A stretch of DNA of 64,000 bases from an uncultured Christensenellaceae bacterium (GCA_910587625.1 CAJUMW010000001.1:26475-90474); one strand, 5' to 3'. Shown: positions 19,383-27,840, counted from the first letter of the stretch. Program-made: numbers and translations. The notes: generated by a model from the sequence alone, not told the origin.

Positions 19383-19428
19383 TTACAATACAGCCGCGGC
19401 TTTTAAAAAAGCCGCGGCTGTATTGTAA
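19383..19428. terminator. Bidirectional hairpin terminator
   Basis: A perfect 22-bp stem (19383-19404 with 19407-19428) with a two-base loop and a GC-rich middle (CAGCCGCGGC). A/T runs flank the GC-rich part on both sides, so it can stop the long + operon and the convergent small gene on the - strand. Confidence 0.9.
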
Positions 19429-19434
19429 AAAAGT

Positions 19435-19692
19435 TTAATCTTTGTCCGCAACGCACTCGCAAACAACGTAACCGTCAATAATTTTCAACCCTTGCGGTAT
19501 TTCCAAATGCTTAAAAACAAGTTCTTTCAATGGCGTAAAATATTTGTGAAACTCTTTGTCGGGAAAAACCAATTGCCCCTCGATCATTTCCATAATCCAA
19601 GCCATAAAATGCCACTCGAATTGCTGTTTTAAGCTTATTATCGTGCTTCTTTGCTCTTCGTCTTGATTGTTTGAATTTTTGTCGACTATCAT
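19435..19692 (-). CDS. Small hypothetical protein, 85 residues
   Basis: An unrecognised small acidic protein with a hydrophobic central helix (FEWHFMAWIMEMI) and no signal peptide. The start is preceded by a purine-rich GGGGAAAGG stretch on the - strand, and a promoter-like pair sits just upstream (19760-19789). It faces away from two tandem XRE genes and shares their palindrome-rich control region, so it is likely repressed by them. It could be a toxin, an anti-repressor or simply an accessory gene, and nothing in the sequence decides this. Confidence 0.6.
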   Translation of the reverse strand: MIVDKNSNNQDEEQRSTIISLKQQFEWHFMAWIMEMIEGQLVFPDKEFHKYFTPLKELVFKHLEIPQGLKIIDGYVVCECVADKD

Positions 19693-19730
19693 TTTTTATC
19701 CTTTCCCCGTTTAGCCGTTAGGTAAGCTTA

Positions 19731-19815
19731 GTTTATTTACAGATATTTTCTGTAAATAAACTATAACACAGATAATCTCTGTAACGCAAGCATTTTACAG
19801 ATATTTTCTGTAAAA
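19731..19815. promoter_or_regulatory. Three repressor operators between divergent genes
   Basis: Three related palindromes with the core ACAGA-(5-7 nt)-TCTGT: 19731-19761 (perfect 12-bp arms), 19768-19782, and 19793-19815 (8-bp arms, TTTTACAG/CTGTAAAA). On the - strand a TTGCGT (19784-19789) and TATAGT (19760-19765) pair with an 18-bp spacer could drive the small gene, with the middle palindrome inside the spacer. The third palindrome lies directly upstream of the XRE pair. The layout is that of a divergent, autoregulated control region. Confidence 0.75.
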
Positions 19816-19835
19816 TATTTTATGAGGTAGTGATA

Positions 19836-20066
19836 ATGATAACTTTGACAAAAATTAGAGTTAAGCTTCAAGACGCAATTAGGCAAAGCAATTTAAGTCA
19901 AACAGAACTTGCAACAAAAATCGGAGTTGGTCAACAGACCGTATCTGAGTATTTGCACGGTAAATCAATGCCTGCTCTTGACACTTTTGCAAAACTTTGC
20001 GCTGTGCTTGATATTGACTCTAATGATATACTTTGCACTTCTGAATATGAGGAAAACAAAAAATGA
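19836..20066 (+). CDS. XRE-family HTH regulator (first of a tandem pair)
   Basis: A 76-residue single-domain Cro/CI-type helix-turn-helix protein, with the helices at SQTELATKIGVGQQTVSEYL. The ATG at 19836 is chosen over an in-frame GTG at 19830 because it sits seven bases after GAGGT and gives the same MITL start as its neighbour. The stop overlaps the next ATG (ATGA). The protein probably binds the ACAGA/TCTGT palindromes just upstream and represses its own operon and the divergent small gene (inferred from position). Confidence 0.85.
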   Translation: MITLTKIRVKLQDAIRQSNLSQTELATKIGVGQQTVSEYLHGKSMPALDTFAKLCAVLDIDSNDILCTSEYEENKK

Positions 20067-20278
20067 TAACGTTACAGCAAATACAAGCAAGGTTGGCAGA
20101 GAGTATTAAGCAAAGCGGAATGACGCAAACAGCAATAGCAAAAGAACTTAACATTAAACAACAGACAATAGCGTGTTATCTTGCAGGCAAAGCAATGCCT
20201 GCACTCGATACGCTTGCAAACCTTTGTAAGCTTTTGGATGTAGAGCCGGCATACATACTTTGTTTAAAAGATGAATAA
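20063..20278 (+). CDS. XRE-family HTH regulator (second of a tandem pair)
   Basis: A 71-residue Cro/CI-type protein clearly paralogous to the gene it overlaps by four bases: both start MITL and share a QQT recognition-helix phrase, a KxMPALDT segment and an ILC ending. It therefore arose by tandem duplication. Two different one-domain repressors made from one message could form heterodimers or give graded control. A hairpin terminator follows at once. Confidence 0.85.
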   Translation: MITLQQIQARLAESIKQSGMTQTAIAKELNIKQQTIACYLAGKAMPALDTLANLCKLLDVEPAYILCLKDE

Positions 20279-20284
20279 TAAAAA

Positions 20285-20317
20285 AACATTAGCCTTGCGA
20301 AACGCAAGGCTAATGTT
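20285..20317. terminator. Bidirectional hairpin terminator
   Basis: A perfect 15-bp stem (20285-20299 with 20303-20317) with an AAA loop. It lies between the XRE pair and the convergent yitT-type gene, whose stop codon begins at the next base, and can serve both. Confidence 0.85.
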
Positions 20318-21244
20318 CTATTCGATAGACGTTCTGAAACCTTTACCTAAAATCTCGTTGGTGTCGGTCAAAATTACAAAGGCGGAGGGGTCAACCTGAT
20401 GAATTTTTATTTTTAGTTTCAAAGCTTCGCTTCGCTTGCAAACGGTCAAAATAACTTTTTTCGGCTCGCCCGTATAGCCGCCCTCGGCTGCGTATGTGGT
20501 GTAGCCGCGGTGCAATCCCTCGATAATAAAGGGAGTGATTAGCTCGGCTTTTGTAGTAATAATCGTAACAAATTTACTTTTGCCTATGCTCTCTATTACG
20601 CCGTCAACGAGGAACATTTTCGAGAACAGACCCAAAATAGAGTAAAGACCGGTGGTTGTGTCGAAAACGAAAAAGGCTGACGAGGCAATCAACAGGTCGG
20701 TAATAAGCAGAGCCTTGCCTATATCCATTTTCGAGTATTTTTTTATTATAAGCGCTATAATGTCGGTTCCGCCGGAAGAAGCCTTGCAGTTGAAAATAAT
20801 TGCGCTGGCTATGCCCGTCAAAAGCATGGCATATACAAATTCAAGCAGTTTTTGGTCGGTAAAAGGCAGAGATATATTGTAATACTCGAAAATTCTTTCC
20901 ATAATCCACATTTCTATGGTATAGAGTATCGAGCAATACGCAGTTTTAAAGGTGCAGCCCTTGCCGAGGAATATAAACCCGATTATTATCAAAATCGAGT
21001 TTATCGACAGCATTATTACAGACTGCGTTAAAAACGGCACAAGCGGCGTAATAAATTTGCTCAAAATTATGCCCACGCCGCTGACTCCGCCCGTTGCAAA
21101 GTTGTTCGGACCTTTAAACAGGGCTACGCCGAGCGCAAGTATGAATACGCCGATGTTGAGTATTACCCAATACAATATCGAGCCGCGTATCTTTTTTGCG
21201 CGTTCGGCTTTTGAAATCGGGTCTTTGTCTTTTTGTTTTTTCAT
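20318..21244 (-). CDS. YitT family membrane protein
   Basis: A 308-residue YitT/DUF161 membrane protein with about five to six TM segments in residues 20-210 (GVFILALGVALFKGPNNFATGG start) and a conserved ASSGGTDI loop. It ends in a cytosolic DUF2179 domain near residues 225-308 (TVCKRSEALKLK, VDPSAFVILTD, EILGKGF). The function of the family is not settled; it is usually described as a transporter-like membrane protein. The start follows a CAGGA site, 29 bases after a longer paralogue, so the pair is one operon made by duplication. Confidence 0.9.
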   Translation of the reverse strand: MKKQKDKDPISKAERAKKIRGSILYWVILNIGVFILALGVALFKGPNNFATGGVSGVGIILSKFITPLVPFLTQSVIMLSINSILIIIGFIFLGKGCTFKTAYCSILYTIEMWIMERIFEYYNISLPFTDQKLLEFVYAMLLTGIASAIIFNCKASSGGTDIIALIIKKYSKMDIGKALLITDLLIASSAFFVFDTTTGLYSILGLFSKMFLVDGVIESIGKSKFVTIITTKAELITPFIIEGLHRGYTTYAAEGGYTGEPKKVILTVCKRSEALKLKIKIHQVDPSAFVILTDTNEILGKGFRTSIE

Positions 21245-21273
21245 ATTTTCCTGCCGGGGTTTTAAACCGTAAT

Positions 21274-22389
21274 TTAAGTCGAGGGGCCGAAACCTTTTCC
21301 GAGAATTTCGTTTGCGTCGGTAATTATTACAAACGCGGTGGGGTCTACTTCGTGTAATTTCATTTTAAGCTTCAACGCTTCGCTGCGCTTGCATACGGTT
21401 ATAATAATTTTTTTCTTCTCTCCCGTATAGCCGCCCTCGGCGTCGTACATTGTGTAGCCGTGGTTTATTACCTTTAATATATAGTCTGATATTATATCCA
21501 CGTTGCGCGTAATTATAGTTATGTATTTTGTCTTGCCTATATTCTCTATAACGCTGTCCAAAAGGAATGATTTCGTAAACAGACCCAACAGCGAGAACAG
21601 CGCCGAAGATACGGTAAAGGTATAGAAGGATACAAGCACTACCACCATATCTATAAGCATAAGCGCAAATCCCACGTTAAGCGAGGTGTATTTTTTGAGT
21701 ATAAGCGCTATAATGTCCGTTCCGCCCGACGATGCGCCGCAGTTGAATATAAGCGCGCCGCCCACGCCGAACAGCAAAATTGCGTACACAAGCTCTAAAA
21801 GCGGCTCTCCCTCGGTGTGCATTGCAACTCCGTTTATATACTCTATGTTGCCTGCGGCGTCATAAATATATTCTGCGGACAGGGGCTTGTCGAGCGGACA
21901 AATAATTTCAAGCAGCCAAATTATACCCGTGTATGCAAGCGAGCAGAAAATTGTGCGCACCGTGCATTCTTTGCCGAGAATTATAAGACCTATTATCAAA
22001 AGCAAAACGTTGATAATTGCCATTATAACGCCCTGCGTCAAAATTGCCGAAACCGCCTCGGGCAAAAAGCTGTTTATAATTATTGCAACACCGGCAATTC
22101 CGCCCAGCGTCAGGTCGTTGGGGGTCTGGAAAAAGTAAACGCTGCACGACATCATAATTATGCCGAAAACAAGCAGCGACCAATTAATTGCCGCACGCTT
22201 TATTTTTTGCTTTTTGGTAAGCACTTTTTCTCCGTAGGTTTTGGGTGCGCCTTCCAATACCGCCGCGTCGGTGGCCGCAGTTTCGCTTTGCGCTTCAACG
22301 GGGGCGCTATCGGGAACTGTTACAATATCGCTAATCTCCGTTTCCGCAATGGGTGCAGCCTCGCTTGAACTTTGCTTTTTTTTCTTCAT
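21274..22389 (-). CDS. YitT family membrane protein with N-terminal extension
   Basis: A 371-residue paralogue of the downstream yitT-type gene. It shares the ASSGGTDI loop, the YTGEKKKIIITVCKRSEALK DUF2179 segment and the EILGKGF ending. It differs by a roughly 60-residue Ala/Glu/Thr-rich, probably disordered cytosolic N-terminus and by an inserted loop of about 30 residues between TM segments (LDKPLSAEYIYDAAGNIEY). It is first in the two-gene operon, behind a good promoter at 22508-22536. Confidence 0.9.
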   Translation of the reverse strand: MKKKKQSSSEAAPIAETEISDIVTVPDSAPVEAQSETAATDAAVLEGAPKTYGEKVLTKKQKIKRAAINWSLLVFGIIMMSCSVYFFQTPNDLTLGGIAGVAIIINSFLPEAVSAILTQGVIMAIINVLLLIIGLIILGKECTVRTIFCSLAYTGIIWLLEIICPLDKPLSAEYIYDAAGNIEYINGVAMHTEGEPLLELVYAILLFGVGGALIFNCGASSGGTDIIALILKKYTSLNVGFALMLIDMVVVLVSFYTFTVSSALFSLLGLFTKSFLLDSVIENIGKTKYITIITRNVDIISDYILKVINHGYTMYDAEGGYTGEKKKIIITVCKRSEALKLKMKLHEVDPTAFVIITDANEILGKGFGPST

Positions 22390-22507
22390 TTATAACTCTC
22401 TTTTATTAATTATTGCAAGTAGAAAATTTTATGTGCAAACCCACCCGACAAACTGCCGAAATTTATAAAACGGAGCCTTATTTTACGGGTTGATTTCTCT
22501 TAAATGA

Positions 22508-22536
22508 ATGATAACATAAACGTTTTGTAAAGTCAA
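22508..22536 (-). promoter_or_regulatory. Sigma-A promoter for the yitT pair
   Basis: Read on the - strand: TTGACT (22531-22536), a 17-bp spacer and TATCAT (22508-22513). It lies about 120 bases upstream of the first yitT-type start. Confidence 0.75.
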
Positions 22537-22616
22537 TTTAAAGTCGCAATTTTTAACAGGATATTTTTACCTGAAAATTACCGTAAGCCGTATTTTAATC
22601 TTTCTCCTTAGCGGTA

Positions 22617-22645
22617 TTGACTTTAAGTTCAGGGCGTGATATAAT
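22617..22645 (+). promoter_or_regulatory. Sigma-A promoter for the amylase gene
   Basis: TTGACT (22617-22622), exactly 17 bases, then a perfect TATAAT (22640-22645). It predicts a start near 22652 and a leader of about 35 bases. Confidence 0.85.
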
Positions 22646-22686
22646 TTGAAGTAAGAAATAGTAATTGCTGATAAAAGGGACTTACA

Positions 22687-24729
22687 ATGATAAACGCCAA
22701 CGCGTTGTTTACCGACGAAACAGAAAATTTTAAAACCCCGTACGAGCCTAATCTGGGGGACACGGTTACTTTAATTTTCAGAACTCTCAAAAACGATGTT
22801 TTGCAGGCAAATGCCGTCATAAACGGACTAAACCACAAAATGAAGAAGTTTTTGTGCGACAAGCAGTTCGACTATTATAAGTATTCCTTTAAATGCAACA
22901 CCAGACACTTTAACTACTACTTCACCGCATACGACGAGGACGATACAATTTGTTACAACAGGTTGGGTTGCGTGAAGCAAGTTGACGAGAAATTTAACTT
23001 TTCGTTTACCGCCAACCGTAAAGTGCCGGATTGGGCTAAGGGCGCCGTGTTCTATCAAATTTATCCCGACAGGTTTTGTAACGGAACTAAGTCAAACGAC
23101 GTAACCGACAACGAATACTATTATACGGGCGGACACTCGAGGCGCGTTCGCGATTGGTACAAATATCCCGACGAGCTCGACGTGCGCTGCTTTTACGGCG
23201 GCGACTTGCAGGGCGTCAAGCAAAAGCTCGACTACTTGCAGGATTTAGGGGTGGAAGCTATTTACTTCAATCCGCTGTTTGTTTCGCCCTCGAACCACAA
23301 GTACGACACTCAGGACTACGACTATATCGACCCTCATCTCGCCGTAATCGAGGAGGATTTGGAACACAGTATGCAGTACTGGGAAAGGCACAACGGGTTT
23401 GCTCCGAAGTATATAACGCGCACTACTTCGCGCGTCAATCTTGAAAAATCCAACCTGTTTTTTATCGACCTTGTAAAAGAAATTCACGACCGCGGCATGC
23501 GCGTAATTATCGACGGGGTGTTCAATCATTGCGGCTCGTTCAATAAGTGGCTCGACAAAGAGGGCATTTACGTCAATAAAGAGGGCTACAAAATGGGCGC
23601 CTATCAATCCGAAACAAGCCCGTACAGAAAATATTTTAATTTTGAGAACAGCGACCTTCACAGCGAGTACGAGGGGTGGTGGGGCTATTCCACTTTGCCC
23701 AAACTCAACTATGAAAATAGCCACAGCCTCGAAGAACATATGTGGTCGCTCGGCGCTAAGTGGGTTTCCGCACCGTTCAACGTTGACGGGTGGAGGCTTG
23801 ACGTCGCTGCGGACTTGGGTCACAGCGAAAGTTACAACCATAAATTTTGGAGAAATTTCCACCGCCGCGTGCGCGCCGCAAATCCCGAGGCGTTCATATT
23901 TGCCGAGCACTACGGCTCGCCCGAAAGCTGGCTTGTAAAAGGAGAGTGGGATTCCGTAATGAACTACGACGCTTTTATGGAGCCCGTAAGTTGGTTTTTG
24001 ACGGGTATGGAAAAGCACAGCGAGGCGTTCGACTGCAATAAGCTGTACGACGGGAATCTGTTCTTCGAAAGCATGTTTAAAAATATGGCGCGCTTTCCGC
24101 GCCCCGCGCTTGACTCGGCGTTGAACCAACTTTCCAACCACGACCATTCAAGGTTTTTAACGCGCACCAACCGCACCGTGGGGACTATAAGAACTAAGGG
24201 CCCGCACGAGGCTTCGTACAATATCGACAAGCGCGTTATGCAGCTCGGCGTGCTTATTCAAATGACCTGGGTGGGTTCTCCCGGCATATATTACGCCGAC
24301 GAGGCGGGACAGGTGGGGTGGACGGACCCCGACTCGCGCCGCACCTATCCTTGGGGCGGAGAAGATTGGAATTTAATCAACTTTCATAAGGCGGCAATAG
24401 CTTTAAGAAAGCGCATTCCCTGCCTTAAAATGGGAAGCTTGAAACAGCTTGACGCGGGCTCGGGATACATAGCTTACGGCAGGTTCGACAAAGACGAGTG
24501 CTGCGCCGTTGTAATCAACTGTACCGATAACGCAATTTCGCTGCGCGTGCCCGTGTGGGAAATAGGCGTGCCGCACTCGGGCGCAGATATGGAATTGTGC
24601 TTTTCGTGCGGCAGTTGGGGGTTCTCAACCGAGGGGGAAAAAAGCAATATTAAGTACGGTAGACTGCTTGTAACCCTGCACGAAAAGAGCGCGTGCGTCT
24701 ATCGCTATTCTTTTAAGAAAGACTGTTAA
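22687..24729 (+). CDS. GH13 alpha-glucanase (neopullulanase/cyclomaltodextrinase type)
   Basis: A 680-residue glycoside hydrolase family 13 enzyme. An N-terminal beta domain (about 1-110, the CBM34 position) precedes the TIM barrel, which begins at AVFYQIYPDRF. Catalytic residues are visible: nucleophile Asp372 in GWRLDVAADLG, acid/base Glu407 in FAEHYG and transition-state Asp486 in LSNHDHSR. A long insertion in domain B follows YFNPLF. There is no signal peptide, so it should act on imported maltodextrins or on glycogen in the cytosol. Its neighbour is the branching enzyme, separated only by a weak hairpin, so the two probably serve one storage-glucan pathway. The exact specificity cannot be read. 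Confidence 0.9.
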   Translation: MINANALFTDETENFKTPYEPNLGDTVTLIFRTLKNDVLQANAVINGLNHKMKKFLCDKQFDYYKYSFKCNTRHFNYYFTAYDEDDTICYNRLGCVKQVDEKFNFSFTANRKVPDWAKGAVFYQIYPDRFCNGTKSNDVTDNEYYYTGGHSRRVRDWYKYPDELDVRCFYGGDLQGVKQKLDYLQDLGVEAIYFNPLFVSPSNHKYDTQDYDYIDPHLAVIEEDLEHSMQYWERHNGFAPKYITRTTSRVNLEKSNLFFIDLVKEIHDRGMRVIIDGVFNHCGSFNKWLDKEGIYVNKEGYKMGAYQSETSPYRKYFNFENSDLHSEYEGWWGYSTLPKLNYENSHSLEEHMWSLGAKWVSAPFNVDGWRLDVAADLGHSESYNHKFWRNFHRRVRAANPEAFIFAEHYGSPESWLVKGEWDSVMNYDAFMEPVSWFLTGMEKHSEAFDCNKLYDGNLFFESMFKNMARFPRPALDSALNQLSNHDHSRFLTRTNRTVGTIRTKGPHEASYNIDKRVMQLGVLIQMTWVGSPGIYYADEAGQVGWTDPDSRRTYPWGGEDWNLINFHKAAIALRKRIPCLKMGSLKQLDAGSGYIAYGRFDKDECCAVVINCTDNAISLRVPVWEIGVPHSGADMELCFSCGSWGFSTEGEKSNIKYGRLLVTLHEKSACVYRYSFKKDC

Positions 24730-24741
24730 TTGAGGCATATT

Positions 24742-24762
24742 ACGGGGGTAATCCCGTTTTTA
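24742..24762 (+). terminator. Weak intercistronic hairpin
   Basis: A short ACGGG/CCCGT stem (24742-24746 with 24753-24757) followed by five T. Too short for full termination; it may lower read-through from the amylase gene into glgB. Confidence 0.45.
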
Positions 24763-24785
24763 AATAAAATATGAGGGGAAAATTT

Positions 24786-26843
24786 ATGGAGAAATTTTTC
24801 GGCGATCTGGACAGATATCTGTTCCATCACGGCACACACTACGAACTGTATAACAAAATGGGCGCGCATCTCCGCGAAGTAAACGGGGTATGGGGCGTAC
24901 ATTTTGTGTTGTGGGCACCCAACGCAAGAGCGGTATGTATAGTTTCCGACGGCAACGGCTGGACTCCCTGGCAGGACGTCATGCAAAAAGTCGACGACGC
25001 TATGTGGGAGCTGTTTGTGCCCGGAATGTGCGAGGGCGTCAAATATAAATATCTTGTCGTGCGCGCCGACGGCAGCGAGGTCTTGAAGATAGACCCCTAT
25101 GCATTCCGCTCGGAGCTGCGCCCTTCAAACGCTTCTATAGTAGCAAATCTCGACAGATACGAGTGGGGTGACGGAGAATGGCGCAAACAAAAACGTGACG
25201 AAAACTTTCTCGAAAAGCCCATGTCTGTCTATGAGGTGCACCTGGGAAGCTGGAAAAAAGATCTGTCAAAGTGGGACGAGGACCAATTTTTCGACTACCG
25301 CAGGCTTGCGCACGAGCTTGCCGAGTATATCAACTACATGGGCTATACTCATATCGAGCTTATGGGCATATGCGAGTATCCCTTCGACCCGTCCTGGGGC
25401 TATCAGGTAACCGGCTACTTCTGTCCGACGGCACGTTACGGCACGCCCGACGACTTTATGTATTTTGTAGATTATATGCACAAACACGGCATAGGCGTCA
25501 TACTCGATTGGGTGCCTGCGCATTTCCCCAAGGACGACTGCGCGCTTGCCAACTTCGACGGCACGCCGCTTTACGAGTACGGTGACCCCCTGCGTGCGGA
25601 GTATCCCGAGTGGGGCACAAAGGCGTTTGATTTGGGCAAAAAAGAAGTGTCGAATTTCCTTATAGCTTCCGCGTTCTTCTGGGTGGAAAAATACCATATC
25701 GACGCGCTCCGTGCCGACGCGGTTGCCGCTATGCTCTACAACAGTTTCGGCAGAGAGCAATACCGCCCCAATATGTACGGCGGAAACGAAAATCTGGAAA
25801 GCTTCGAGTTTTTCCGTCATTTAAACAGCGTGCTTCGTCAGCGCACAAACGCGTTTATAATCGCGGAGGACAGCTCAATAATCGAGGGCATAACAAAGCC
25901 GGCAAAAGACGGCGGTTTCGGCTTCGGTTTAAAGTGGAATATGGGCTGGATGAACGACTCTATCAAATACTACAACACCGACCCCATATTCAGACCTTAT
26001 CACCACCACCTTATGACGCACACGTTCGAGTACGCATTCTTTGAAAGCTATATGCTGGTGCTCTCTCACGACGAAGTTGTGTATGGCAAGGGGTCGATGA
26101 TAAATAAGTTTATAGGCAACAAGCAGGATAAATTCGGCAGCTTAAAGACGTGCTTTACAATGATGATGGGACACCCCGGCAAAAAGCTGCTGTTTATGGG
26201 GCAGGATTTCGCGCAGGAGAGCGAGTGGAACTTTAAACGCGGACTCGATTGGTGGCTCTGCGACGACGAGGGACACCGCGATGTTATGAATTGCTTCCGC
26301 ACGCTTTTGCATATTTACCGCGAAAGACCTGTTTTGCACAACGATTGCGGCGGAGACGTTACCTGCGAATGGATTAACAGCGGAGATTATAACCGCAATA
26401 TCTTTACGTTCATAAGGCGCAACCCCTGGAACTACAACAATGCGCTTATTTTCGTGTGCAATTTCGCGCCCGTAGAGCGCTATGATATGGGAGTCGGCGC
26501 GCCGCTTGCCGGCAAGTACAGGCGTATTTTTACAACCTATTCCGAGGGCAATCTCTTTGAAATAGAGGCAAAGCAGGAGCTTTGCGACGGCAGACCGTAT
26601 AAGCTTACCTTTAACCTACGCCCCTATGAGTCGATTATCTTCGAAGTGCCTTTCGTCGAGGCAACCGAGGAAGAAAAGAAAAAGGAAAAGAAAGCGCGCA
26701 CTGCCATAAAAAAGAAGTACGAAGAAGTTGTAAACGACGACTCGCATATTCCGCAGGTCGAAGTTCCCGAAGAGCTTAAAGTTAAAAAACCCGTAAAGAA
26801 AGCTGCAACGGCAAGAAAGACCAAAAAAACTTCGGATAAATAG
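24786..26843 (+). CDS. glgB: 1,4-alpha-glucan branching enzyme
   Basis: A GH13 branching enzyme of 685 residues that transfers alpha-1,4 segments to make alpha-1,6 branches in glycogen. A CBM48-type N-terminal domain (FVLWAPNARAVCIVSD) precedes the barrel (YEVHLGSW, GYTHIELMG, then SWGYQVTGYF). Catalytic residues: Asp311 in RADAV, Glu361 in IIAEDSS and Asp429 in LSHDEVVYGKGS. I take the ATG at 24786, seven bases after GAGGGG, rather than the ATG at 24771, which contains that site. The C-terminal 55 residues are odd: a Lys/Glu stretch, then a Lys/Ala-rich histone-like tail (KKPVKKAATARKTKK) not usual for GlgB. A terminator follows. Confidence 0.95.
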   Translation: MEKFFGDLDRYLFHHGTHYELYNKMGAHLREVNGVWGVHFVLWAPNARAVCIVSDGNGWTPWQDVMQKVDDAMWELFVPGMCEGVKYKYLVVRADGSEVLKIDPYAFRSELRPSNASIVANLDRYEWGDGEWRKQKRDENFLEKPMSVYEVHLGSWKKDLSKWDEDQFFDYRRLAHELAEYINYMGYTHIELMGICEYPFDPSWGYQVTGYFCPTARYGTPDDFMYFVDYMHKHGIGVILDWVPAHFPKDDCALANFDGTPLYEYGDPLRAEYPEWGTKAFDLGKKEVSNFLIASAFFWVEKYHIDALRADAVAAMLYNSFGREQYRPNMYGGNENLESFEFFRHLNSVLRQRTNAFIIAEDSSIIEGITKPAKDGGFGFGLKWNMGWMNDSIKYYNTDPIFRPYHHHLMTHTFEYAFFESYMLVLSHDEVVYGKGSMINKFIGNKQDKFGSLKTCFTMMMGHPGKKLLFMGQDFAQESEWNFKRGLDWWLCDDEGHRDVMNCFRTLLHIYRERPVLHNDCGGDVTCEWINSGDYNRNIFTFIRRNPWNYNNALIFVCNFAPVERYDMGVGAPLAGKYRRIFTTYSEGNLFEIEAKQELCDGRPYKLTFNLRPYESIIFEVPFVEATEEEKKKEKKARTAIKKKYEEVVNDDSHIPQVEVPEELKVKKPVKKAATARKTKKTSDK

Positions 26844-26861
26844 TTCTATACAAGTATTAAA

Positions 26862-26889
26862 GAAGCGGATTGTCCGCTTCTTTTTTATT
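26862..26889 (+). terminator. Rho-independent terminator after glgB
   Basis: An eight-bp GAAGCGGA/TCCGCTTC stem with a TTG loop (26862-26880), followed by six T. Its T run abuts the -35 box of the nadA promoter. Confidence 0.9.
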
Positions 26890-26916
26890 GACTTTAAGCA
26901 AGTTTGCGTTTATAAT
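26888..26916 (+). promoter_or_regulatory. Promoter of nadA, apparently giving a leaderless message
   Basis: TTGACT (26888-26893), 17 bases, TATAAT (26911-26916). The expected start site is about 26922-26924, two to four bases before the ATG at 26926. No Shine-Dalgarno sequence is visible. Confidence 0.8.
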
Positions 26917-26925
26917 TTTTATAAT

Positions 26926-27837
26926 ATGTTAAAAGACGTGCAGGATAGAATTATAAAATTAAAGCGCGAAAGGGACGTTTGCATTTTAGCGCACAGCTAT
27001 ATGTCCGAAGAAATTTGCGAGGTTGCCGATTTTACGGGTGACAGCTATGCGCTCGCGGTAAAGGCAAGAAGCGTGCCGCAAAGCACCGTGCTTATGTGCG
27101 GCGTAAGATTTATGGCTGAAACGGTAAAGTTGCTTGCGCCCGACAAGAGAGTTATACTGTCAAATTCCGACGCAGGCTGTCCTATGGCGGAACAGTTCGG
27201 CAAAGACGAAATTTTGCAGTTAAAAAAAATGTATCCCGACTATGCCGTCGTTGCCTACGTCAATACTACTACTCAGCTCAAAACGGTAGCCGACGTGTGC
27301 GTAACTTCGTCAAGCGCAGTAAAAATTTGTAAAAATATTCCTCAAAAAAACATACTGTTTATACCCGATATAAACCTCGGTTCATACGTTAAAGCTCGCG
27401 TCCCCGAAAAAAACTTTAAGCTTATTTCGGGCGGCTGTCCCACCCACGCGAAAATTCAAAAATCCGATGTTCTTTCGGCAAAATCCGCTCATCCCGACGC
27501 GCTCTTTCTCGTTCATCCCGAGTGTCGCGCCGAGGTCGTCGCGCTTGCCGATTATGTCGGCTCGACTTCCGGAATTATGGATTATGCCGTAAAGTCGGAT
27601 AATAAGCAGTTTATTATAGGTACGGAAAACGCTATTGTCGAGCATTTGCAGTTCCGCTGTCCCGATAAAAAGTTTTATCCGCTTTCAAAGGACTTAATTT
27701 GCCACAATATGAAAATAACAACGCTTTACGACGTTCTGAATTGCGTTTCGGGCGGCGGAGAGCAAATTATAATTGACGAAGCGACGCGCATTCAAGCCGT
27801 CAAGTGTATCGAAAAAATGATTGAGTACGGAGGCTGA
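26926..27837 (+). CDS. nadA: Quinolinate synthase
   Basis: A 303-residue [4Fe-4S] enzyme that condenses iminoaspartate with dihydroxyacetone phosphate to form quinolinate in NAD synthesis. The three cluster cysteines are recognisable: Cys85 in DAGCPMAE, Cys171 in GGCPTHAK and Cys259 in LICHNMK. ILAHSYM, FTGDSYALA, HPEC and DYVGSTSGIM are also family motifs. Length and start fit short clostridial NadA. nadB and nadC are not beside it. Instead, four bases on, comes an Rrf2/IscR-like regulator and then iscS-iscU, which links this Fe-S enzyme to cluster supply. The start codon has no ribosome binding site and lies just after the -10 box. Confidence 0.95.
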   Translation: MLKDVQDRIIKLKRERDVCILAHSYMSEEICEVADFTGDSYALAVKARSVPQSTVLMCGVRFMAETVKLLAPDKRVILSNSDAGCPMAEQFGKDEILQLKKMYPDYAVVAYVNTTTQLKTVADVCVTSSSAVKICKNIPQKNILFIPDINLGSYVKARVPEKNFKLISGGCPTHAKIQKSDVLSAKSAHPDALFLVHPECRAEVVALADYVGSTSGIMDYAVKSDNKQFIIGTENAIVEHLQFRCPDKKFYPLSKDLICHNMKITTLYDVLNCVSGGGEQIIIDEATRIQAVKCIEKMIEYGG

Positions 27838-27840
27838 CAG

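Noticed and set aside
20318..22389. Insertion or frameshift in one of the two YitT genes
   Set aside because: Both are full length with intact TM and DUF2179 parts; the difference is an N-terminal extension and a loop insertion in one paralogue.
23245..24147. 300-residue open frame on the - strand
   Set aside because: Antisense shadow of the GH13 amylase, whose catalytic motifs are clear.
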